DNA of 64,000 nucleotides from Lonicera japonica (Eukaryota > Streptophyta > Magnoliopsida > Dipsacales > Caprifoliaceae): assembly GCA_021464415.1 (NCBI GenBank), contig JAKCWG010000448.1, positions 124,001 to 188,000 on the forward strand. The letters run 5' to 3'. Below are positions 35,290 to 46,580 of this stretch, piece by piece. The notes below the pieces were generated by a model. That model did no database searches and was not told where the DNA came from. It saw only the letters and a program-made list of their open reading frames with translations. The position numbers and the translations under genes are program-made. How positions within the stretch are numbered: position 1 is the stretch's first letter; each line of letters starts with the position of its first letter.

Positions 35290-37624
35290 AGATTATTTCT
35301 TACTGATGCCCCATTATTTACAAAAGATCCAATTTAGAAAACATCTCCCAACTCTCCAATTTACAAAACATCTCTAAATTAACTCTCAAATACCAACTCA
35401 GGCCTATTATGTAACTCTGAATATCATTCAGAACACTCTCTGCAGACTTAACAATCAAATGAAAAATCCTAGCATTTTGTTCCTACCAAATACAGTAAAT
35501 CGAAACTGCCATAGCCAGTCTTCCTATCCTAGTAGTCAAATTCCCCCCCTTTAATTATACAATCTAATTGCATATCCAATTCTTGCTTCCATCCCCCGCA
35601 AATATACGGTTTTTAGTTCCTTGACAACACTTCTTTCCAAATCCTATGAGTATATCCACACTCAAAATATAAGTAGTCTCTACTTTCTTCTGCTGCATTT
35701 CATAATACACAGATGTATCATTAATCAACCCCATCGTTTAAGCTTATCTCTAGTTCTCATTTTGTCTTTGCGCACCTGCCAAAACATAAAACTACACCTA
35801 GGGATGGCATCCTTCCACCAGACCACTTTGTGTCAATTAAACACTTGACTCACCCTTCTAATAGCATCATTCAGTAATCTCAACTCAGCAAAAATTGGAT
35901 AAGGTTTATGCCAACCATTAGCATCAATAAAATCAGACAATTTAGCATTATCCCTACTAACAGGATCATATAGAATTTTGCCCCCAAATCTGGCTTTCAA
36001 TGGGCTAAAAATATGACAATTATAATACCACGTGAACACATTTATGCCATTACCCACAATATATTTAATATAAGAGGCACAATATCACTTATAACCTTTA
36101 ACAGCTTCCTCCAAGTCCAGGAGGAATCAGCAGGGCAGTTACACCCCAGCCCATAAACTTTTATTCTTAAGAATGTAAATGTGACACCATGTAACCCACA
36201 AACTATCATTTTTTCCTTGCAATATACTAGAGATGCCTCATCATAGAGACCTTATTCCACTCCAACACAATTCTAACACCAGCACCCCCTCTTTTTTGGG
36301 ATAACACATCTCTCCCCATTCCACCTTGGCCCCTGTCTTATTCATTTCAGAACCAGACCACACAACCAGCCAAATGACAGCATCAACTTCTTTTAGAACC
36401 TGTTTTGGAAGCACAAAAATACTGCATCAATAAGCATGGACGCCCTACAGAGCAGAAATGGCTAGCTGTAGTCTCCCTATATAGCTTGAGGATTGAATAG
36501 TCCAGCTTCGAATCCTTGCCAGTATCCTCTGTTTGATACTCTCACAATCTCTAACTTTCATCTTTGTAGATATTAGAGGCATGCCTAGATACTTCATTGG
36601 TAACTCTTTCACTTCCATGCCCGTAAGCGAGTGCTAGCAAATACTGTTCTTCATCTTATCATCCACCCTGTAATGAAAATACTACTCTTTTGTAAATTTG
36701 GTCTTAAACTTGAAGCCTCCCCAAACTGAGTAATGCCACTTTTAATAATTTCGAGGAATCTACTATCGGCACTACTTAACACAAATGAATCATCAGTAAA
36801 AATCACATGACTAATTTTCAAATCAGCACATTTAGGATGATATTTGAAACCAGGGAGCTACACTTGTTGATCAAGCAGGCAAGAAAAACTCACCATCACC
36901 AAGATTAAAAGATAAGGGGAGAGAGGGTCCCCTTCTATTAACCCTATTTTCACCTTTAAAATACCCCTCCAAGCATCCTTAAGTAAGATAGACCAAGTAA
37001 GAGAAGTAACACAACACATCACCCACTTAATCATTTGAGGATGAAACTTCATAGCCATCATTACCTTCTTCAAATATGACCAGTCCACAAAATCATAAGC
37101 CTTCTGTAAGTCAATTTTCAAAGCACATCTAGCTAACCCATCCCCCCATGGTAGACTCTAACCAATTCTTGCATATGCAAAATATTGTCTGAAATATGTC
37201 TATCTTTTATGAAGGCAAACTGCTGAGAGCCAACTAAAGTATCAAGGTAAGGGTCAAGGCCTTCCAACAAGGATTTTGGAAATACATTTGTAAAATATAT
37301 TACCAGAAGAGATAGGTCTAAAATCCTTCATAGTACAAGGAACAACAATTTTAGGGATTAGAGTTAGGGAAGTAGCATCCTGGGCTGAAGAAAGACTTTA
37401 CTGCAGTAGTAATATCTAACCCCATAATCTCCCAATTAGCTTTGAAAAAAGCAGCATTATATCCATCAGGGCCTAGCGCCTCTTCAGAATTTATGGAAAA
37501 CATCGCTGCTTTAACTTCATCATCAGTGATAGGTCTGATCACATCAGTCCCCTGCTCCTCAAATGATTATGGTGGATGTTTTGGAAGAGATGCAATCGTT
37601 AAAAAACACCTCTCCGCACTATAA
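35290..37624 (-). pseudogene. 5'-truncated LINE (L1-type) reverse transcriptase
   Basis: Minus-strand non-LTR retrotransposon remnant. In order: ITDDEVKAAMFSI...GPDGYNAAFFK (37542-37351), the RT start. KIDLQKAYDFVDWSYLK, then GLIEGDPLSPYLL (37121-36858). The catalytic FTDDS at about 36800-36786, where FADD is usual. A zinc-binding-type end with MGNGINVFTWYYNCH (36057 onward) and a CSFMFWQ-like block near 35785. The endonuclease and ORF1 are missing, as expected for 5' truncation during target-primed insertion. Frames are interrupted repeatedly. Confidence 0.85.
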
Positions 37625-37821
37625 AAGGCTGTCATAGGCGTGCATCTGATCGCAATCTTTCTAATCAATTCTTTGAAGCCTATAATTAAAACTTAATGCG
37701 TTTACAATCACTTCCGTTAAATCATAAAATGCAAACTAACATTCAAACAACACCCTCATAATAAACTTAAACAAAAAAATGAGAAAAAAATATAAGAAAG
37801 AAAGAAAAATAAGGTCCTCTC

Positions 37822-38399
37822 TGTTAGGATCTACGCCAATATAATTTCAACACCACCCTTTTACCAATCAGAATATTTCCACTACTAAGCGATGCTCACC
37901 GTAAACAATACGTATATATGATGGAGCAAGTAAAATAATAATTATGAAAGAGACACAAAAGTTATGTGGTGTCGGCAAATCGCCACTAATCCACGGAGAG
38001 CCTGATTTCACTATTGAGATAATAATTGTACAATATAAGGAATACAAGATATACACTCTTTTACCCTTAACCCAAGTACACCCAATCTCACTCTAAGAAA
38101 TCAAAGTTTATAATATAAACTCTCTCACCAAATAAACTCTCAATAAGAGAAACTCACTTTCTCTCCCTAGAATTTAATTTCTCTCCTTATCTATTATTTA
38201 CTTGGCTTCTCATTTGGATCCTCCATGGTCCAATATTTATAGACCACCGATGTAAAGTTTGCTTGGAGATTAAGCAGTCAAAAATTGTAGGCTAGCTTAA
38301 TTACTAAGCAGCCACCATTTTTGACCGTTCTTTTACTTCACCGTTAAGCAGCCCGCCATTTTTGACCATTCTTTTGCTTCACCGTTATGAAACCCAATA
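37822..38399 (-). repeat. 3' LTR of the gag-only element
   Basis: 578 bp, nearly identical to 40143-40761 but with two rather than three copies of a 41-bp unit (AGCAGCCCGCCATTTTTGAC and following). TATA box on the minus strand at 38234-38241. Confidence 0.92.
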
Positions 38400-38682
38400 A
38401 TCTCCACCTTGGCAGATAATTGCCAATCAACTTTTGGCAGTTTTCTGCCACATCAAAACACAGCTTCATATCACTTTCTTTTTCGCCAAGTTCAAATAGC
38501 GCTTCACCTGATGTGGATTTCCCTAGTCTTAAATAATAGGACTCCCGTTTGTTATACACACAAACGTCTTCATTGGCCTATTTCTCGTACCCGCTACGCA
38601 TTCTCCAATCAAGGAAATATTCGGTCCTAACTCCACCTTGATTCATGTCGGCCAATGCAATGCGTAGCTTTGCCAGTCAACC

Positions 38683-39246
38683 TTACTTATCGACTCCAAA
38701 GGGGGACTTCATAATTACCCCTTCCCTAGTAGGAATTTCTATCTCACCATCGCATTTTGCCTGGAAACACGACACATGTGTCTTTGTTTTTGTACGATCA
38801 AACGAAACATGTTTCAAGCGCTTGATATCTTGTGCACCCCGTTTCCTTGAAGTCTGAATAAGACGGTACACACTGTTTCTCTCTTCTCCCTTTGCTAGGA
38901 CCTTATTTCCACGTGTGATTTTCATGGCTCCACCTTCTACCAATACCCGGCAGCCTTTGGAGTCCAACTGGCTAATGGATATTATATTTTTCTGTAATTT
39001 TGGGACATACGCCACACCACCCAAAGTACACTCCACCCCATCAAACAATTTGATTCTCACCGTTCCGACACCCACAATAGTACATTTATTACCATTTGGC
39101 AATGTCAAAGAACTATTTACATGTTCTTTGAACGAATCAAAATATTTCTTCTTAAAGCGAATATAATTCGAAGATCCCGAATCCAATATTGTGAGAATTA
39201 CATTTGGAGATTGTGAGAGCATCTCCAAAGTTTCCTTCATCTGCAC
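38683..39246 (-). pseudogene. Protease-like segment of the gag-only element
   Basis: 187 codons with the retropepsin-type motif ILDSGSSNYI followed by LPNGNKCTIVGVGTV, YVPKLQKNIISISQL and a tail corresponding to the gag-pre-integrase region. It overlaps the gag frame by about 95 bp in another phase, so a frameshift separates the two; either an indel or a recoding site would explain it, and decay is the simpler explanation. The integrase that would follow in a full copia element is absent. Confidence 0.75.
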
Positions 39247-40024
39247 ATGCTATTGTTGCATTACTGGTGTCACCTTCCTTATTCAAAAGACAGTACCATT
39301 TTATACGACCCCACTGCTTACACTTATAGCATTGCTCGCCTTTTCCACTACCCTTTGATCTAGACCTACTGTTTCCACTAGATCCAAGGCTGGCATTCCT
39401 CCCCCTATTCTGGTCATGAACAATCATAGCCGAGTCCAAAATCTCCTCACATGAGGACTTCCTCTTGTCATTAGACAACAAAGTCGACTCCACATCCTCT
39501 ATTTTCAACGTATCCTTTCCATACAAGACGGTGGTGACTATGTTTTCATAAGAATCTGGAAGTGAGGTAAGAAGCAATAAGGCCTCATCTTCTTCCTTAA
39601 TTTTAACATCAACTTTCTTAAGTTGATCAATAAGCCCATGAAATTTATTCATGTGGTCCATGAGGTTGCCGCCTTCCCCCATCTTCAAGTGATAAAGGTC
39701 CCGCTTGAGATTGAGCTTTGTTGTGAGATTCTTGCCTAGATACATCTTCTCTAGTTTATCCCATAGCTTCGGCACCGCATCCTCATCGATGAAGTTGTTG
39801 ATGATATTATCACCGATATATTGTCGAATCGTGCTCAAGCACTTTGACTTTATATCCTCCCAATCATCAACACTCATCTTCTCTGGCTTGCCACTTAACC
39901 CTTTTAACGCCCTTGCCAAGCTTTGTTGGACAAGGAAGTCCTTCACTCTTGTTTGACAAAGAGTGAAGCTCCCCTTTCCATCATATATGTCTGCCACGTA
40001 CTGAATTGCAATATTCCTTGCCAT
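39152..40024 (-). CDS. Copia Gag of the gag-only element
   Basis: 290 codons from ATG at 40024. The UBN2-type copia capsid region includes MDHMNKFHGLIDQLKK and LLLLTSLPDSYENIV. A nucleic-acid-binding end, CYKCKQWGRIKWYC (about residue 233), is a CCHC zinc knuckle in which the histidine position holds arginine. Intact length suggests recent insertion, but the altered knuckle may weaken RNA binding. Gag forms the virus-like particle in the cytoplasm. Confidence 0.88.
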   Translation of the reverse strand: MARNIAIQYVADIYDGKGSFTLCQTRVKDFLVQQSLARALKGLSGKPEKMSVDDWEDIKSKCLSTIRQYIGDNIINNFIDEDAVPKLWDKLEKMYLGKNLTTKLNLKRDLYHLKMGEGGNLMDHMNKFHGLIDQLKKVDVKIKEEDEALLLLTSLPDSYENIVTTVLYGKDTLKIEDVESTLLSNDKRKSSCEEILDSAMIVHDQNRGRNASLGSSGNSRSRSKGSGKGEQCYKCKQWGRIKWYCLLNKEGDTSNATIACADEGNFGDALTISKCNSHNIGFGIFELYSL

Positions 40025-40142
40025 GGTAAAAAGAAACTTTGCCGAAATTGAACAGCACTTGTGATATGAATAAAAAATCTATGCACGACCTTTTTTAATC
40101 AAACACTTTGTGCGAACCTTGAACCTTCCCTCTGATACCACT

Positions 40143-40761
40143 TGTTAGGATCTACGCCAATATAATTTCGACACCACCCTTTTACCAATCAGAATATTTC
40201 CACTACTAAGCGATGCTCACCGTAAACAATACGTATATATGATGGAGCAAGTAAAATAATAATTATGAAAGAGTCACAAAAGTTACGTGGTATCGGCAAA
40301 TCGCCACTAATCCACAGAGAGCCTGATTTCACTATTGAGATAATAATTGTACAATATAAGGAATACAAGATATACACTCTTTTACCCTTAACCCAAGTAC
40401 ACCCAATCTCACTCTAAGAAATCAAAGTTTATAATATAAACTCTTTCACCAAATAAACTCTCAATAAGAGAAACTCACTTTCTCTCCCTAGAATTTAATT
40501 TCTCTCCTTATCTATTATTTACTTGGCTTCTCATTTGGATCCTCCATGGTCCAATATTTATAGACCACCGATGTAAAGTTTGCTTGGAGATTAAGCAATC
40601 AAAAATTGTAGGCTAGCTTAATTACTAAGCAGCCGCCATTTTTGACCGTTCTTTTACTTCACCGTGAAGCAGCCCACCATTTTTGATCATTCTTTTGCTT
40701 CACCATTAAGTAGCCCGCCATTTTTGACCATTCTTTTGCTTCACCGTTAAGAAACCCAATA
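40143..40761 (-). repeat. 5' LTR of the gag-only element
   Basis: 619 bp with three 41-bp units between about 40629 and 40752. TATA box TATAAATA on the minus strand at 40555-40562 is the likely promoter. Confidence 0.92.
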
Positions 40762-40766
40762 CTCTC

Positions 40767-41250
40767 TGCACTTTCAAAGCATGCCAAATTCAATGAAATT
40801 CCTTCATCATTGAATTTTTAAAATTTAAAGAGTATTACCTAATTATTAGGATTACAAAATTAAATATATTTTTAGGAATTTATGTTTCTTAATACTCCTT
40901 TGGAACCAATCAATTTACGAAGATAATTAGGTGTTAGTTTTGTTTGGAGCAATGGAGTTCGGTAATTATGGATGTGGTTTTTGAAATAACAAACATAATC
41001 AGTAATTTCTCTGGAAGTTTAGATGCAAGAAGATGATGCCTACAAAAAGATCATTAAAAGGGGTTTTAGTGACTTGTTTCGCTTTGTAAATATTGGTGGG
41101 TAACTAGAAAGGAAATGAAAGAATCTAGTGGGGTGAGTTGAAAGTTTCTCCAAATTGGGGTGAGAAAAATAAATTGGTGGGTTCATTAAACAACACCCAA
41201 CCTAAAATAGGCCAAGAAAACATAAACCACAAAAGAGGGCCTAAAACATA
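40767..41250. other. Intergenic DNA right of the gag-only element
   Basis: No gene recognised. 41120-41215 contains GGGGTGAG and ACAACACCCAACC motifs resembling, in inverse, parts of 32080-32300. Confidence 0.4.
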
Positions 41251-41253
41251 TGT

Positions 41254-41745
41254 CTAATGCATAAACACGAACACCGTAACAAAAGGGATGGCACACAACA
41301 AAGAGTCAGTCGAGCCATGGAGAGACATCATCAAATGAAAGATCCATCCTTTACGCATCTTGCGAACACAAGGAGGATTGATGAACATCGAAACCTCAGG
41401 AGTTTGCGCACAACTAAAGGCAAAGACCTTTTTAAAAGTGGGAGAACCCAATGAACTAAACCTCCACAAGAGATCCGAACAAGAAATCAACAGTTCTAGA
41501 TCCGGATTTCTCATATCAAAGTTTAGAGTTTGCAGATCTGGTGGCGAGAGGCCAAAGGTGACATCATGACAAACCATTGAAGAAAATGGCACATCGAGAA
41601 CAACTCTGGCGCCATCGACGACTACTTTAGCAATTGTCTTGGCGGCGGCTCCAGGTGCAGCTCTATTGGTGGTGGAGGAACCCCAAAGAGAGATGGGACC
41701 ATGGAAAAGTGAGTAGCCATGTAGGTAGAGAAAATGTGAACACAA
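41254..41745 (-). CDS. Unrecognised 163-codon ORF
   Basis: Open from ATG at 41745. The region is GC-richer than its surroundings and the frame is long for this AT content. The product has an Ala/Val-rich centre (APGAAAKTIAKVVVDGARVV) and scattered Cys and Met, with no known domain, signal peptide or repeat that I recognise. It may be a captured gene fragment or chance. No TATA box or splice sites could be assigned. Confidence 0.25.
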   Translation of the reverse strand: MCSHFLYLHGYSLFHGPISLWGSSTTNRAAPGAAAKTIAKVVVDGARVVLDVPFSSMVCHDVTFGLSPPDLQTLNFDMRNPDLELLISCSDLLWRFSSLGSPTFKKVFAFSCAQTPEVSMFINPPCVRKMRKGWIFHLMMSLHGSTDSLLCAIPFVTVFVFMH

Positions 41746-41984
41746 AGCCCAAAAGAAACCCTAGGATAACCCTCCACAAGAAAATCAAAACTCTAATCAA
41801 ACAAAGCCTAATTTTATCTCCTATTATATTCTCTCTACTTTTCTCCCCCTCAATATTCTCCCTCCAATTTCTTTGTGTCAACATTCTCTTCTAGTGTTCC
41901 AAATCAACTTCACTCGTTGACAACCGATGGCATAAAAAGAATATGATAATTGAGGAGTCAATGAATTGATTAGGAATCGTAGTA

Positions 41985-43260
41985 GTTTATGGAGGAAAGC
42001 ACAAGAAATGGCCTTTAGTTTTGGCTTTCTTTTCCTTAATTAATTCCTTTTTGTTGTAGAGAGAGTGAGTGAATTTGTGTATAAATATATGGAGTGAGAA
42101 AAATAGTTGAAGATATATTGAAGTTAGGAGAAGTTAAGTGAGAACACATTCAGACGATTACTTGAAAGTTTTTACTATATGGGGCCACCATTGACGAAGG
42201 GGAAGTCAAATGCAATGGTCATGCTGGAGATGGACAAAGTGGTGATCAGTGGCAGAGAGATTGATGGGAAGGGATGAGAGAAAATGTCAATGGGGGAGAG
42301 AGAGAAAGATAATTTCTTGTTTGGTAATTAAAAAGAAGTTAGAGTGGAGTTTACATGATTTTGTAAGATTTGGTTAGGTGAGTTTAATGCATTTTAAATA
42401 GGGCCAAGTTGCATAATTTTTGGGGTATATTTTAAAAACACAAAAAAAATTTAAAAGGTGTTACTATTGGCATTCCATAAAAAATAACACTCCAAAACAA
42501 CTTTTAAAAACACAAAAGCATTACCAAATATCATGAAAACATGTTTATAAATTAAATGTTATTTTGGAGTGCAATAATACATTTATGGAGTGTCAATATT
42601 CACACACTTCGAAAATACTAAATCAAATAGGAGGCTGATGAGTTAAAAGGATATAGGGATATTTGGAAGGGCGCTACCATAACGGATGGATATTAAAGCA
42701 TTGGTTGTAATTAAGAATAACGAAACAATTGGTGTATTTTAGGCCATCTCTCATGGTCATTTCTCCCGATCTAAATTTCTCAAATAGAAATCCAAAGTAC
42801 TAAACTATCTCCAATAGTAGTTTCTATATCTATTTTCATATGACGTGGCAATTGAGTAGCATGGAAAAATTCTATCAGCATTTCTACACATAGAAATGAT
42901 CATGAAAATTTTATATCTTACTGGAAACAAATAAATGGACCCCACAACTCTTTAACCAATCAAACTAGTTATATTTTTTAAAAATAAGGTGCCACCTAAG
43001 ATAAAAAAGTAAGAAATAGAAAACACCTTTGTAGATTATTGCTTTTAGACTTTTCTATCAACACAATTATACTACCAAATTGATATAGAAATTTCCTATA
43101 TATATATAATGACATGTAGCACAAAAATTAATTTTTAGAAAAAGCCATTGGAGATGGCCTTAGGATACACTAAGATGAAGGAAACCGTTATTAAGGTTGA
43201 GTAACAAAAAGACAAAATACAATTAATGATTTATTAGGAAGAGTAATTGAAAATGGTTAA
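41985..43260. repeat. Dispersed repeat, copy 2 (related to 21692-22770)
   Basis: Collinear with 21692-22770 and in the same orientation. It has one extra segment of about 190 bp (about 42403-42595) that carries its own inverted pair GGCATTCCATAAA/TTTATGGAGTGTC. The Harbinger-like MITE sits at the same relative position in both copies, so it predates the duplication. Confidence 0.7.
42742..43159. mobile_element. Harbinger-like MITE, copy 2
   Basis: 418 bp with ends GGCCATCTCTCATGG and CCATTGGAGATGGCC, flanked by TTA at 42739-42741 and 43160-43162. Terminal GGCCATCTC and a TTA duplication fit the PIF/Harbinger (Tourist) class. Non-coding. Confidence 0.85.
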
Positions 43261-45222
43261 AGATGGCACTAATTGCTTCTACTTCCTTTGTAATACAAAT
43301 TACTAGGGTGTAACCCACGTGATACGTGGACGTTTTTACCATAATTGACTAAATTGCAATATGTCCAACTCCAATTCACTTATTGAATAGAATTACAAAA
43401 AACATAAGAAGCTAAAGAAATTAAGTGAGCAACAAAAGGGCCTATCAATTTTTCTAATAAGTTCTTCTATCAGGCAATTAATTAAACTCTACATTAGAGG
43501 TTTCATCTATTGTCATTGCTAGCAAGACAATGAAGCAACAATATAGACATTATGAAATGAATAATTAACTTACTAATTGATCACAAACTCATGTAATATA
43601 CAAACAAATGATTCATCATTAGCTTCACAAAGTTCGTAGTAAATTAAGAACATACTTAACGAAAGAAACCTCGAAAGATATTAGATTAACACCAATATCT
43701 CGGATCTTGAACTCAAGTAAGAAAAGAAAGTCACAACATTATCGGGGAGAGAGACAGAGAAACGAATTCAAGAGGGAGAGGAGATTAACTGATTAAGGCC
43801 TGGATGGTGTTTGCTTGAGTGAATAAGATAATTATTGCCCAAAAGCTTTAGCTTAAGGGTCATTGGCCCTTACTTTCTACTTGGAAGATCTTGTGAGTTC
43901 CATTTTACTCGTAAGATTTGTAATATTTTCAAAGGAAGAGACTTTAGACTTCCCTTTTTTTTTGGGCCGATGGAAAAAATTGCTCAAAACCAAACTAAAT
44001 AACTTATAAAGCTATAAAGGAAACATGATTTCTCTAAAACACCCCTCACGTCCACACGTGGCTGAGATTATATTTAACTGTATCGCGAGTACAAATGATT
44101 TCGGAGTGCAGCAATTATGAAGGCTACAAAGGAGCCACCTCCATTCAATATTTTTCATTCAAATAAAGGCCAATAACCTAAAACAATATGCAAAACTAAC
44201 TTAAATTCTTTAATCATGGCAAAGGCTTTAATTTTACTGACAAAGTACGGGTCAAACTTATGGACGGATGCGGTTGCAGCAACACACAAATTCATGGAAA
44301 TCTGAACAAAGTGCTAGGAAAGCCGTTGACTAATGGTAGGATAAGTCCACTGATGGCCATCAGTCCACTAGTTCCCTATTTTGGCCTATTTAAGTGTAGC
44401 TTTGAACCATTTCAAATGCATAAAACGAGAGAAAGCTTATGCACTCTTTAGAGTGACAAAGACTTGTATTTATGAGAATTGAGTGAGAGAGTTTATACTC
44501 CAGTTTTGTTCTTGATCTTAATCAAGAGAAGCTATTATCAAACCGTGAAGCGATCTGAGGTCAAGGAATTGGAATAATAAATTGTCAACTTCATCTTCTA
44601 ATTCATATGTTTCAAGGAGTTGAATTGAATTCCTGCTATAGATTCCATGGAGAAGAAACAAATTGTTGCATGAAAATAATTTCTTAAAATAAAAATGGAG
44701 GAATGTGAAGTTTGTAGCTTTATAAAGAAATAAATAATGATTTTGTTATGTTTGTAGCTGTACAATAACAACTCATTGGCATAATAAGGTTAAGAGCCTT
44801 AAAATGTTAATTGAAAGTGCTAAAACCTAGCTAAAACTCTATCATTTTGAAAAATGGAGTGAGAATTTTTCAAGTTGAAGATGATAAAACTACAATATCT
44901 GCAGTTTCAGGAGAAAACAAAACTAACGAAAGTTGAACAAAAAGAAATGAAAAGCTATATCTTGTAAAAGCCACATGGTCTAAAAAGTGTGAAGCAATTA
45001 TTGCATGTCCTACACAACAAAAGATGAAACCAGCAGTTGATTTCTCATTCTAAAGAGGAAAAAACATGAAATGCAATTCTAAAGTAATATCAAAAGCAGC
45101 AGCATCAATCTCTCAAGTACAAAGAATAAATTTCCCATCAAAGACTCAGTTTAGGGAAGTTTATCCAAACTTTAATATTCTGATTTTTCTATCTGTAATA
45201 AAACTAAACTAAAACAAATAGT
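43261..45222. other. AT-rich intergenic DNA
   Basis: No supported gene. A GTGTAACCCACGTGATACGTGG stretch near 43317 is the only GC-richer patch. Its right part would contain the 3' untranslated region of the minus-strand gene that ends at 45223. Confidence 0.4.
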
Positions 45223-46495
45223 CTAAAACAGAGCTAAGAATAACATATATATGCGCATAGTCACGAACTTCTCAAAGAGGAAGAGCAAAGCATTATCCCA
45301 TGGGAAAACACAGCATGGAAAGCATCCCTGAAAATAAAAGCAACAATATTGTTCTTACTTAGATTTTCTTTGAGTGGTAAATGACCTTTTTTAAAATTGT
45401 AATTAATAAAAAAAATGGGTAAACATTCACACACCTTATAATTGCTTTCTTTGGTATCAGTTTCTTCAGATGATCTCGAATCAATAAGAAAGTCTTCAGG
45501 ATCATTTTCATATTTATTATTGCTTTCTTCTTCTTCAATTTCCAACTTGCCAGACTTTGGTGCTTCTTGCTCCTGTTGCTCCTGCAACAATAAGAACAAA
45601 GACCCAAGTCAAAAGAAAAAACTATGCAAAAAACCAAACAAATAGTAGTGACATAGTTTTCCTTTCTCTTTCCTCTTTTATTTATCTAAAAGAATCAACA
45701 AAACAACTTTCTTTCTTGTTTGGTTTTATGCACAAAAATAGTACTCAATTCTCATCAATATCTTGTTAAGTTAGCTTCCTCTGAGGTACCATCCATGGTG
45801 TAATTTAAAACAAACAGGATGTGAAGATGTCTACAAATGAGTCTTTGTATCTTATTTCAAATTATGTAACTTACATTGTGTCTTTTGGATTTTTGTGCAG
45901 TCTACAAGCAGGATAACGTGCATTTGACTAACTAAAAACGAAATTGACAATCGAGATCACAGCTAAATATGTGCTCAAGATCTACATGTGATTCTATTTT
46001 ACATAAAAATTGCTCTAATGAAGAATGGATATAGTACTTGGCATAAGGAAACAAGAATCCCTCATACCATACTCCTTTTTAAGCACATGCATGGGCAAAA
46101 ACTTACAACCGCCACCGACAAATACGTAAACAATACTCTTGTAACAAAAAATGTTTTCTCACTGTGGTGGTAATTTGTAACAAACGACCCGTTTACAAGT
46201 GCCATTGCTGACAAATCCCACTCTCACCAGCCTTTGTATACAATAAACAAAGCCCATATATATAAATAAATTACAAAATAAGTACTAGTAGCCATAGCAG
46301 TAGTACCTCTAGCACACAATCCTCCTTCTAATGTTGCTCAGGCGAGGAGTCAATTACGACAGCTTTTCCCCTCCTCATATAGCGTTCCTATGCACTTTCA
46401 GATTCAGATTTACTGCTGCATTTTGTGAATTCTTCATTTTCTAAGTTGCCATACTTTGGTGTTTCTTGATCCTGCTCATGTTGGTCCGGCAAGAA
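45223..46495 (-). CDS. NOI/RIN4-like gene, 3' exons (partial, perhaps decaying)
   Basis: Minus-strand exons. Exon 45581-45435 (147 bp, 49 codons, phase 0 both ends) follows TTGTTGCAG and ends AAG|GTGTGT. It encodes EQQEQEAPKSGKLEIEEEE and a Ser/Glu/Asp-rich remainder. The terminal exon 45327-45223 follows TTTATTTTCAG and encodes GCFPCCVFPW with a hydrophobic tail, stop at 45223-45225. An upstream related exon at about 46495-46394 (DQETPKYGNLENEEF) has its acceptor changed from CAG to CCG and ends in TAG. The (A/T)PK.G..E core resembles the PKFGxWE motif of NOI/RIN4 proteins with Trp lost, and the Cys cluster resembles their acylated, membrane-anchoring C-termini. Family assignment is inference. 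The 5' end is cut off by a gypsy LTR at 46581. Confidence 0.5.
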
Positions 46496-46580
46496 TAAGA
46501 ATAAGGAGCCACTATATAAACACATTTCCATGGAAAAAGTATGCATAAAACGATTCTTTAGTGCAATAAAAAAAATAGAC

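Larger units (their letters stand above)
37822..40761 (-). mobile_element. Complete gag-only copia-type retrotransposon (TR-GAG-like)
   Basis: 2,940 bp on the minus strand: 5' LTR 40143-40761, primer-binding site at 40129-40140 (TGGTATCAGAGG on the minus strand, initiator-Met tRNA type), gag, protease-like segment, polypurine tract AAGGTGGAGAT (about 38400-38412), 3' LTR 37822-38399. Perfect CTCTC target duplication at 37817-37821 and 40762-40766. There is no integrase, RT or RNase H, so it depends on another element for copying. Both LTRs begin TATTGGG rather than TG, and end AACA. Ends of the TA..CA type are a known minority among plant copia elements. Confidence 0.92.

Noticed and set aside
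39152..39246. Programmed frameshift between Gag and protease in the gag-only element
   Set aside because: The overlap exists, but no slippery site or pseudoknot could be recognised and plant copia elements normally have a single frame; an indel is simpler.
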